From Chitinimonas koreensis (GTDB taxonomy: Bacteria > Pseudomonadota > Gammaproteobacteria > Burkholderiales > Chitinimonadaceae), in NCBI RefSeq assembly GCF_014353015.1, contig NZ_CP060704.1:1327001-1391000 (forward strand): a DNA stretch of 64,000 bases, read 5' to 3'. Every line of letters begins with the position of its first letter. The stretch's first letter is position 1. This document shows, piece after piece, positions 57,779-64,000 of this stretch. The notes under the pieces are model-generated. The model did not search any database and was not told the DNA's origin. It saw nothing but the letters and a program-made list of their open reading frames with translations. Position numbers and translations under genes: made by a program.

Positions 57779-58519
57779 ATGCGTTTGTCCGGCAAAGTCT
57801 GCATCATCACCGGCGCCGCCAGCGGCATCGGTCGCGCCACGGCGCTGCGTTTCGCCCGCGAGGGCGCCCGGGTCGTGGTCTGCGACCTGAACCAGGCCGG
57901 CATCGACCCGGTCGTCGGCGAGATCGCCGTGGCCGGCGGCGAAGCCGTGGGCTACCTGGTGAACGTGACCGACAAGGCGCAGATCGCCGCCATGGTGGCC
58001 GGCGTGAAGGAGCGCTGGGGCCGCATCGACGTGCTGGTCAACAACGCCGGCATCGTGGCCGACGCGCAGCTGACCAAGATGACCGAAGAGCAGTTCGACT
58101 GCGTCATCGACATCAATCTGAAGGGCGTCTACAACTGCACCAAGGCCGTGGTCGACACCATGATCGAGCAGTCCTCCGGCGTGATCCTCAACGCGTCCTC
58201 GGTGGTCGGCCTGTACGGCAACTTCGGCCAGACCAACTACGCCGCCGCCAAGTTCGGCGTGATCGGCTTCACCAAGACCTGGGCCAAGGAGCTCGGCAAG
58301 CGCGGCATCCGTTCCAATGCGGTCTGCCCGGGCTTCGTCGCCACGCCGATCCTGAACAACATGCCGGAGAAGGTGATCCAGGCGATGGAAGAGAAGGTGC
58401 CGATGCGCCGGCTGGCCCAGCCCGAGGAAATCGCCTCGGTCTACACCTTCCTCGCCAGCGACGACGCCAGCTACGTCAACGGCGCCGTGCTGTCGGTCGA
58501 CGGCGGCCTGGTGATCTGA
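57779..58519 (+). CDS. SDR-family 3-oxoacyl-ACP/acetoacetyl-CoA-type reductase (FabG-like)
   Basis: A 246-residue short-chain dehydrogenase starting MRLSGKVCIITGAASGIGRA. The Rossmann motif TGAASGIG, NNAG (VLVNNAGIV), the catalytic Ser in NASSVVG and YAAAK (Tyr-x3-Lys), and the C-terminal YVNGAVLSVDGGLVI are all intact. The family reduces 3-oxoacyl-ACP or -CoA with NAD(P)H; FabG or PhaB-like roles cannot be separated here because no fab or pha genes flank it. TGGAG precedes the ATG. Terminators stand on both sides, so it is monocistronic. Confidence 0.87.
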   Translation: MRLSGKVCIITGAASGIGRATALRFAREGARVVVCDLNQAGIDPVVGEIAVAGGEAVGYLVNVTDKAQIAAMVAGVKERWGRIDVLVNNAGIVADAQLTKMTEEQFDCVIDINLKGVYNCTKAVVDTMIEQSSGVILNASSVVGLYGNFGQTNYAAAKFGVIGFTKTWAKELGKRGIRSNAVCPGFVATPILNNMPEKVIQAMEEKVPMRRLAQPEEIASVYTFLASDDASYVNGAVLSVDGGLVI

Positions 58520-58541
58520 CCTGGCCTCCGTTCCGCCCACG

Positions 58542-58571
58542 AAAAAGCCCGTCGCATGCGACGGGCTTTTT
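58542..58571 (+). terminator. Bidirectional intrinsic terminator
   Basis: AAAAAGCCCGTCGCA-TGCGACGGGCTTTTT is a perfect dyad with A- and T-tracts, 22 nt after the SDR stop. It can end transcription from both the SDR gene and the L,D-transpeptidase operon arriving from the right. Confidence 0.93.
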
Positions 58572-58601
58572 ATTGATCCAGGCATGTCCAGGTGACGAGT
58601 A

Positions 58602-58678
58602 GGTCGGGCTTCATGCCCGACCGCACTGCGGGGCGGAGATCGCCGTCGGGCATGGCTTGGAGCCCGGCCTGCATCCAA
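58602..58678. repeat. REP-like palindrome, TCGGGCTTCATGCCCGAC family
   Basis: GTAGGTCGGGCTTCATGCCC, with a less exact complementary half GTCGGGCATGGCTTGGAGCC, after the convergent genes. It shares its core with 487-550. Confidence 0.65.
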
Positions 58679-58686
58679 ATGCCCGG

Positions 58687-59952
58687 CTAGCTGGCCGTGC
58701 CCTCGTAGACGATGCGCCAGTCCTGGGCCTCGCGCTTGAAGTAGAGCCGCTTCTTCATGCGGTTCTCGAGGTTGTTGCTGCGGTAGTCCTGCTCGAAATC
58801 GGCCATCAGCAGGCTACCCTGCGCGGTCGGGTAGGCGAACAGGCTGAGCTGGTCGAGCTTGACCTGGCTCCACTGCTTGCCGGCGCCGACGCTGCGCTTC
58901 TGGCTGCTCCAGCCGGCCAGGTCGAGGTTGCCGCTGCGGAAGTCGCTGGCGTAGTGGGCGAGATAGCGCGAGGTGTCGAGGCTTTCCCAGTCGCGCCGCC
59001 ATTGCTCGACCTCGGCCTGTGCGCCGGCGCGGCGGCGGCTCCAGGTCTCGCGGTCGAGCCATTCGATCCGTTCGGCGATCACCACCGGGGTGCCGGGCAG
59101 CAGGTATTCGCCGAGCGCGCCCATGTCGGCGTTGGTCAGCGCCACGCAGCCGTTGGAGGCCTTGGGCGCGCGGCTGTAGGTGTCGTAGGGCACGCCGTGC
59201 AGCCAGATGCCGCTGCCGGTGCGGCCTTCGCGGCGGTCCAGGTCGTTCGGGTAACTGAGCGGCCAGGCGCCGACGCCGTACAGCTCGGCCAGGCTGCCGT
59301 AGCGGCGGTCGAGCTCCTCGCGCGCCATGTGGCCGGTGACGAAGTAGATGCCCAGCGGCGTGCGCTGGTCGCCGGCGCGGTTCTTGTCGACGCCGAGCTT
59401 GCCGATGGTGGCGTAGAAGTCGCGCACGTAGCGCGGCACGCCGCCGTCGTTGCGGTAGAGGAAGATGCGCGCGCGGCTGGCGTCGATCACCACCGCGTAG
59501 CGCTGGCCGGGGCCGAATTGCAGCAGGTTGGCCGGGATATGGTCGGTCGGCGGCGGCGCGCTGTAGTGCAGCAGCCGCACCGCGGCTTCCTGGCGCAGGT
59601 CGGCCAGCTTGTCGTCGGCCACCGGCGCCGCGCCGATGTCGGCCAGCGGCTGGCTGCGGGCCATCAGCAGGTCGCCCTTGAGCAGATGGGCCAGCCGGTA
59701 GTTGGGCATGGACTGCAGCAGCGCGTCGACCACCTTGTCGGCGTCGTCGAGCCGGTTCTGGCGGATGGCGGTGAGCGCGGAGACGATGGCCTGTTCCGGG
59801 TCGCGATCGGCGCGGAGCGCGGCCGGCGCCGGCTGCGGGCGGAGGAAGGCGGTCCCGTGCGGCCATTGCATGGAGTTGGCAGCGGGGGCGATATAGAGCC
59901 CTGCGATCAGGCAGGCGGCGATTTTCGGCCAGGTACGGTGCAGCATGGCCAC
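58687..59952 (-). CDS. L,D-transpeptidase (YkuD) with C-terminal NTF2-like domain
   Basis: A 421-residue exported protein beginning MAMLHRTWPKIAACLIAGLY with a signal peptide. The YkuD domain (about 150-290) has RYAVVIDASRARIFLYRND, GIWLHGVPYD and the catalytic SNGCVALTNADM with Cys in the S-x-G-C motif. A C-terminal domain (about 315-421) is NTF2/SnoaL-like, with DTSRYLAHYASDFRSG and LYFKREAQDWRIVYEG. It probably cross-links or modifies peptidoglycan in the periplasm. A GTG at 59952 with AGG 8 nt upstream is preferred; an ATG is at 59946. The start is 4 nt after the stop of the TPR gene, so they form an operon. Confidence 0.88.
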   Translation of the reverse strand: MAMLHRTWPKIAACLIAGLYIAPAANSMQWPHGTAFLRPQPAPAALRADRDPEQAIVSALTAIRQNRLDDADKVVDALLQSMPNYRLAHLLKGDLLMARSQPLADIGAAPVADDKLADLRQEAAVRLLHYSAPPPTDHIPANLLQFGPGQRYAVVIDASRARIFLYRNDGGVPRYVRDFYATIGKLGVDKNRAGDQRTPLGIYFVTGHMAREELDRRYGSLAELYGVGAWPLSYPNDLDRREGRTGSGIWLHGVPYDTYSRAPKASNGCVALTNADMGALGEYLLPGTPVVIAERIEWLDRETWSRRRAGAQAEVEQWRRDWESLDTSRYLAHYASDFRSGNLDLAGWSSQKRSVGAGKQWSQVKLDQLSLFAYPTAQGSLLMADFEQDYRSNNLENRMKKRLYFKREAQDWRIVYEGTAS

Positions 59953-59956
59953 GAGT

Positions 59957-61135
59957 TTAACCTACTCGCTCGTCGGTGATCAGCCAGCGCTCGCCTTTGC
60001 GCTCCAGAATCAAGGTCTTGCCGGTCGAAGTGTCGAGTTTGTCGGACTTGTAACGTTGCACGAAGCGCACGGTCGCGGTGTCGCCGGCGGCGTCGAGCTT
60101 CACCCGCAGATTGCTCAGCTTCACCTCGATGCGGCGCGCGCCCTCGATCCGCTCGCGCCGCTGCTTTTCCCATTCGCCGCGGCTCGAGCCGGCAGGCTTG
60201 AACTGGCGCGAGTAGCTGGCCAGATAGGCCGGGACGCGCTTGTCGCTCCAGGCGTCGGCCCAGGCGCGCACCGCGCGCGCGACCTGTTCTTCGGCCTGCT
60301 TGGCCGGGTTGGCGGGCGGCGGGGTCGGCTTGTCGGCAAGCGGCGGCGGGCTGGGCGCGACGGTCGGCGCGATCGGCTTGGCGGCGGGTGTAGGCGTGGG
60401 GCTCGGCGCGACCGGCTTGGCGGCCGCGACCACGGTGGGCGGCAGCGGGCGGACGGTCGGCGGCGTGGTCGGCGCGATGGTCGGCGGGCGGGTCGGTTGC
60501 GGGCTCGGCTGGACCGGCCGCGTTTCGGCCGGCCTGGCCGCAGTCGGCGGCAGCGTCATCGGCGCCGCGCGTGCCGGTGCCGCGTTGCTGCTCAGCAGGT
60601 CCTGCACCAGCGCCAGCCGCGGCGGCTGCGCCGGCGAGGCGAGCGGCGTCGGCACCTGGCCGTTCTGGCGTTCGACCACGTCGCGCTGCAGCGCCTTGTC
60701 GTAGGCCTGGGCCGCCAGCTTGGCGTAGACGTCGGCCAGGTTGGCGTGCGCGGTGGCATAGGCCGGGTTGGTCTGCAGCGCCTTCTGCAGCGCGCCGCGC
60801 GCCTTGTCGAGCTGGCCCTGCTGGGCATACAGCGCGGCCAGGTTGTTGTAGGGCTCGGGCAGGTTCGGGTAGTCGGCGCTCAGCGCGGCATAGGCCTGGA
60901 TAGCCTCGGCGTTGCGGCCCAGCAGCGCCAGCGCATTGCCGCGCAGGAGCCGCAGGCGGGCGTCGCGCGGGGCGCGGGCGATGGCCGCGTCGGCGCGTTG
61001 CAGCGCGCTGCCGGCATCGCCGCGGCCGAGCAGGGCGGCGATGTCGTCGGCTTCGCCGGCGTATGCGCCGGCGACATGCGCGCAGGCGAGCAGGGCGGCG
61101 GCCAGGAGCGGGCGGAACGGGCGGGGGACGGACAT
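59957..61135 (-). CDS. Exported TPR protein with Pro-rich linker and NTF2-like domain
   Basis: A 392-residue protein starting MSVPRPFRPLLAAALLACAH with a Sec signal (cleavage near AGAYA). Three TPRs (about 28-135, with AEAIQAYAALSADYPNLPEP and YNNLAALYAQQGQLDKARGA) are followed by a long Pro/Ala/Thr linker (about 165-280) and a C-terminal NTF2-like domain (DKRVPAYLASYSRQFKP, GKTLILERKGERWLITDE). The same kind of C-terminal domain ends the downstream L,D-transpeptidase, so the pair probably acts together in the cell wall. The linker codons are strongly repetitive. Confidence 0.82.
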   Translation of the reverse strand: MSVPRPFRPLLAAALLACAHVAGAYAGEADDIAALLGRGDAGSALQRADAAIARAPRDARLRLLRGNALALLGRNAEAIQAYAALSADYPNLPEPYNNLAALYAQQGQLDKARGALQKALQTNPAYATAHANLADVYAKLAAQAYDKALQRDVVERQNGQVPTPLASPAQPPRLALVQDLLSSNAAPARAAPMTLPPTAARPAETRPVQPSPQPTRPPTIAPTTPPTVRPLPPTVVAAAKPVAPSPTPTPAAKPIAPTVAPSPPPLADKPTPPPANPAKQAEEQVARAVRAWADAWSDKRVPAYLASYSRQFKPAGSSRGEWEKQRRERIEGARRIEVKLSNLRVKLDAAGDTATVRFVQRYKSDKLDTSTGKTLILERKGERWLITDERVG

Positions 61136-61207
61136 CGGCTGGACGCTGGACGGGCGGGGGATACAAACTCGCGATTTTATCAGACTACGCTTATCGTCCC
61201 GCCGCCA

Positions 61208-61561
61208 ATGTTCACGTCGATTCCCATTGCCGTGCAGTCCATGTTGCTGCTGGTCTGCTCCAACGTCTTCATGACCTTCGCCTGGTACGCCCACCTGCGC
61301 GACCTGTCGGCCAAGCCCTGGTACATCGCCGCTGTCGCCAGCTGGGGCATCGCGCTGTTCGAATACCTGCTGCAGGTGCCGGCCAACCGCATCGGCTTCC
61401 AGGTCTACACCCTGGCCCAGCTCAAGATCATGCAGGAGGTGATCACGCTGGCGGTGTTCGTGCCGTTCGCGGTGTTCTACATGAACCAGCCGTTCAAGCT
61501 CGACTTCGTCTGGGCCGGGCTGTGCCTGCTCGGCGCCGTCTACTTCATGTTCCGCGGCTAG
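61208..61561 (+). CDS. DUF486 (DMT-family) small membrane protein
   Basis: A 117-residue protein starting MFTSIPIAVQSMLLLVCSNV with four membrane segments. The core TFAWYAHL and YIAAVASWGIALFEYLLQVPANRIG, LAQLKIMQEVITL is typical of DUF486. Function unknown, perhaps a small transporter of the DMT superfamily. The last 4 nt overlap the convergent LysR gene. Confidence 0.88.
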   Translation: MFTSIPIAVQSMLLLVCSNVFMTFAWYAHLRDLSAKPWYIAAVASWGIALFEYLLQVPANRIGFQVYTLAQLKIMQEVITLAVFVPFAVFYMNQPFKLDFVWAGLCLLGAVYFMFRG

Positions 61562-62448
61562 CCGTTCGTGCCTTCCAGCTGCGCCAGCAGCCAAGCCTGC
61601 AGCGCATTGATCGCCGCATCGTCGCGCCGCGCCCGCGGGCAGGCGAACCAGTAGCGGTAGCCGGTCTCGAGCTGCAATTCCGGGAAGGGCAGGGCCAGCC
61701 GGCGGGCGGCGATGTCGTCGGCGAACAGCAGCGGATCGGCCAGCGCCACGCCGAGGCCCTGGCTCGCCACGTTCACCGCCATGTCGTTCGATTCGAAGCT
61801 CGGCCCGGCCGCCAGCCGCGGATGGGCGATGCCGGCGCGCGCCAAGAGCTGGCGCCAGTGCGCATGGTCGGGCGTCAGGTGGATCAGGTCGAAGCCGGCC
61901 AGGTCGGCCGGCGTCCCCAGCCGTTCGGCCAGGGCCGGCGCGCAGGCCGGCGTCAGGTGCTCGGCGAACAGCGGCAGGGCGTGGATGCCCTCCGGCTCGG
62001 CGCGGTCGTAGACGATGGCGGCGTCGAAGCCCTCGCGGGCGAAGTCGACGCGCTGGAATTCAGCCGTGCTGATGCGGATCTCGATGTCCGGATGGGCCTT
62101 CTGGAAGCCCGGCAGGCGCGGCAGGAACCAGCGCAGCGCCAGCGTCGGCAATAGCTTGAGCTGCAGGCCGGCGCCGCGGCCGCGCAGCCGCTCGATGGTG
62201 GTGCCCAGGTGGTCGAGCGCCAGGTCGACCGCCGCCAGCAATTCCTGCCCCGCCTCGGTCGGCGTCACGCCGCGCGCCTGGCGCTGGAACAGGGCCAGAC
62301 CCAGCGCGGCCTCGAGCTGCTGGATCTGCCGGCTCACCGCGCCCTGGGTCAGGTAGAGCCGTTCGGCGGCGCGGCTGACGCTGCCTTCGTGGGCGACCGC
62401 GGCGAAGCTGCGCAAGAGGTCGAGCGGCGGAAGCCGGCCGGTGCTCAT
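61558..62448 (-). CDS. LysR-family transcriptional regulator (GcvA-like)
   Basis: A 296-residue protein starting MSTGRLPPLDLLRSFAAVAH. The N-terminal winged HTH (GSVSRAAERLYLTQGAVSRQ) is followed by a LysR substrate-binding domain with SFESNDMAVNVASQGLGVAL. It resembles GcvA/amino-acid-type regulators. Divergent from the amino acid-binding protein gene across 160 bp, so it probably controls that gene and the racemase; the effector is unknown. Confidence 0.9.
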   Translation of the reverse strand: MSTGRLPPLDLLRSFAAVAHEGSVSRAAERLYLTQGAVSRQIQQLEAALGLALFQRQARGVTPTEAGQELLAAVDLALDHLGTTIERLRGRGAGLQLKLLPTLALRWFLPRLPGFQKAHPDIEIRISTAEFQRVDFAREGFDAAIVYDRAEPEGIHALPLFAEHLTPACAPALAERLGTPADLAGFDLIHLTPDHAHWRQLLARAGIAHPRLAAGPSFESNDMAVNVASQGLGVALADPLLFADDIAARRLALPFPELQLETGYRYWFACPRARRDDAAINALQAWLLAQLEGTNG

Positions 62449-62608
62449 CTCATATTCCCTGTGTGCATGTTTCGCATGATTATATTTCGATGGTCATGCC
62501 GTATCGCGCTGGTTAATTTCGGTCGATCGAACCAGGCCATGGCGGTCCCGCCCGTACTGGCCTTCGTTCGATCCCATTCCACGCATGCATATTACACAGG
62601 GGTGTGAC

Positions 62609-63400
62609 ATGAAGGCCTTTTCCCGTATCGCCGCGTCGGTGGCCAACCTGGCGGCGAGCCTGCTGATGCTGCAGGCGGCGCATGCCGCCGACGCCAAGCC
62701 GCTGCGCATCGGCATCGATCCGACGTTCAAGCCGTTCACCTACAAGCTGCCCGACGGCACGCCGACCGGCTTCGACATCGAGATCGCCCAGGCGCTGTGC
62801 ACCGAGATCAAGCGCAGCTGCAGCTTCGTCGAGAGCGACTGGGACGGCATCATCGTGGCGCTGAACGCCCGCAAGTTCGACGCCATCATCTCGTCGATGG
62901 ACATCACCGAGGAACGCAAGCGCGCGGTCGACTTCACCAACAAGTACTACAAGGTGCCGTCGCGGTTGATCTTCCCGGCCGGCCAGGCCGTCTCGGGTAC
63001 CAATGAGAGCCTCAAGGGCAAGCGCATCGGCGTGCTGCGCGGCTCGACCGAGGAGCGCTACGCCAAGGCCGAATACGCGCCGGCCGGCGCCGTGGTGGTC
63101 GACTACGCGACGCAGAACGATGCCTTCCTCGACCTCAAGGCCGGCCGCATCGACGGTACCCTGGTCAACGTGGTGGTCGGCCAGTCCGATTTCCTCAAGA
63201 CCGCCGCCGGCCAGGGTTTCCGCTTCGTCGGCCCCGAGCGCGGCGACGAGAAGTACTGGGGCGTCGGCGCCGGCATCGCGGTGCGCAAGGGCGATGCGCT
63301 GCGGGCCGAGCTCGACCGCGCGCTGGTGGCGATCCGCGCCGATGGCCGCTACAAGCGCATCCAGGACAAGTATTTCGACTTCGACGTCTACGGTCGTTGA
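62609..63400 (+). CDS. Periplasmic amino acid-binding protein (Lys/Arg/ornithine type)
   Basis: A 263-residue protein starting MKAFSRIAASVANLAASLLM with a signal peptide (cleavage near AAHAA). It has the class 3 solute-binding protein fold: LRIGIDPTFKPFTYKLPDGT, GFDIEIAQALCTEIK, WDGIIVALNARKFDAIISSM and MDITEERKRAVDF, as in HisJ/ArgT. It binds a basic amino acid for an ABC importer whose other genes are not in the window. AGGGG lies 7 nt before the ATG. A racemase gene follows 8 nt after the stop. Confidence 0.9.
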   Translation: MKAFSRIAASVANLAASLLMLQAAHAADAKPLRIGIDPTFKPFTYKLPDGTPTGFDIEIAQALCTEIKRSCSFVESDWDGIIVALNARKFDAIISSMDITEERKRAVDFTNKYYKVPSRLIFPAGQAVSGTNESLKGKRIGVLRGSTEERYAKAEYAPAGAVVVDYATQNDAFLDLKAGRIDGTLVNVVVGQSDFLKTAAGQGFRFVGPERGDEKYWGVGAGIAVRKGDALRAELDRALVAIRADGRYKRIQDKYFDFDVYGR

Positions 63401-63408
63401 GGCCGGCC

Positions 63409-64000
63409 ATGTCGATCAGGGTCGGACCGCGCCCGGTCATGGCGATGCCCGGCGCCGCGAACCGCGACGAGGCCTGCCTGGAGATCGACCTGGCGGCCAT
63501 CGAGCGCGGCGCGCGGGCGGTGACCGCGCAGTGCGCCGCTGCCGGCATCGCGGTGGCCGGCGTGACCAAGGTCGCCTGCGGCTCGCCGCAGGTGGCTGGG
63601 GCCATGCTGGCCGGCGGGGTGGCGCAACTGGCCGATGCGCGGCTGGCCAATCTGCGCCGGCTGCGCCAGGCCGGCCTGCGGGGGCCGTTGTGGCTGCTGC
63701 GCGCGCCGTCGCCGGCGCAGGCGGCCGCGGCGGTGGCGCTGGCCGACGTCAGCCTCAATTCGGAACTGGAGACCGTGCGCCGGCTGTCGGCCGAGGCGAC
63801 GGCGCTGGGCCGGCGCCACGACGTGGTGCTGATGATCGAGCTGGGCGACCTGCGCGAGGGTTTGCTGCCGGACCAAGCCTTCGGCTGCGCGCAAGCCGTG
63901 GCGGCGCTGCCCGGCATCCGGCTGCTCGGCGTCGGCGCCAATCTCGGCTGCATCAGCGGCATCCAGCCGACCGCGCGCAACCTGGCGGTGCTGGTCGAGG
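63409..64000 (+). CDS. PLP-dependent amino acid racemase, alanine/ornithine racemase-like (partial)
   Basis: 197 codons are present; the gene runs off the right edge. The protein begins MSIRVGPRPVMAMPGAANRD. The PLP lysine lies in VAGVTKVACG, and the motif VVLMIELGDLREGLLPD is like the ornithine/alanine racemase family (fold III, YhfX-type). With the upstream basic amino acid-binding protein this suggests use or conversion of an amino acid such as ornithine. The start ATG follows the SBP stop by 8 nt, so co-transcription is likely. The exact substrate cannot be set from the fragment. Confidence 0.8.
   Translation, partial: MSIRVGPRPVMAMPGAANRDEACLEIDLAAIERGARAVTAQCAAAGIAVAGVTKVACGSPQVAGAMLAGGVAQLADARLANLRRLRQAGLRGPLWLLRAPSPAQAAAAVALADVSLNSELETVRRLSAEATALGRRHDVVLMIELGDLREGLLPDQAFGCAQAVAALPGIRLLGVGANLGCISGIQPTARNLAVLVE

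Overview
The window is very GC-rich and densely coded. The gene content (assimilatory nitrate cluster with a sigma-54/ANTAR leader, NirBD, Tad/Flp pilus locus, AhpC-AhpD pair, YbiT-type ABC-F protein, several REP-type intergenic repeats) points to a free-living betaproteobacterium, probably Neisseriales or Burkholderiales (a Chitinimonas-like organism is my guess). This is inferred from protein flavour only; there is no rRNA or tRNA in the window to fix the taxon.

Layout. (1) 1-10121, minus strand: a nitrate assimilation operon read right to left, with sigma-54 promoter, two ANTAR-type hairpins, intrinsic terminator, nitrate transporter narK, PP2C/Ser-Thr kinase, nirB, nirD, nitrate reductase nasA and cobA (siroheme). 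nasA is interrupted by about 250 bp of intergenic-type repeat DNA. (2) 10342-20807: mostly unlinked housekeeping and stress genes: S41 protease lipoprotein, cysK, cca, a small membrane protein, a PrpF-family isomerase, a diguanylate cyclase, ahpC-ahpD and cyclopropane fatty acid synthase. (3) 21075-41369, minus strand: an accessory region with three giant Sec-exported Rhs/YD-repeat proteins of about 1,650-1,675 residues. They share a near-identical N-terminus but have unrelated C-terminal domains (DUF6765-like, lysozyme-like, Het-C/phospholipase C-like). Small, mostly exported, unknown proteins lie between them, followed by a CsgG-family protein. (4) 41373-53717, minus strand: a variant Tad/Flp pilus and secretion locus (flp, TadG-like, TadE-like, second Flp-like pilin, cpaB, cpaC, FHA-cpaF, tadB, tadC, DUF192, TPR protein, TadE-OmpA fusion) that runs with a 3-nt gap straight into the first rhs gene. 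(5) 54115-64000: an unknown protein, an ABC-F ATPase, a possible small RNA, an SDR reductase, an L,D-transpeptidase operon, a DUF486 protein, and a LysR / amino-acid-binding protein / PLP-racemase group cut by the window end.

The most interesting possibility is that regions 3 and 4 are one system: polymorphic Rhs toxins with Sec signals, co-transcribed with a Tad machine that lacks visible tadZ and tadV, each followed by a candidate immunity gene. The link is positional and unproven.

Caution: at least twelve genes or gene joints are broken by what looks like loss of exactly one base, usually in a short run of one base (mostly G/C). Restoring one base each time gives full-length family proteins. 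I read these as probable sequencing or assembly errors, not mutations, and annotate the genes as single units.
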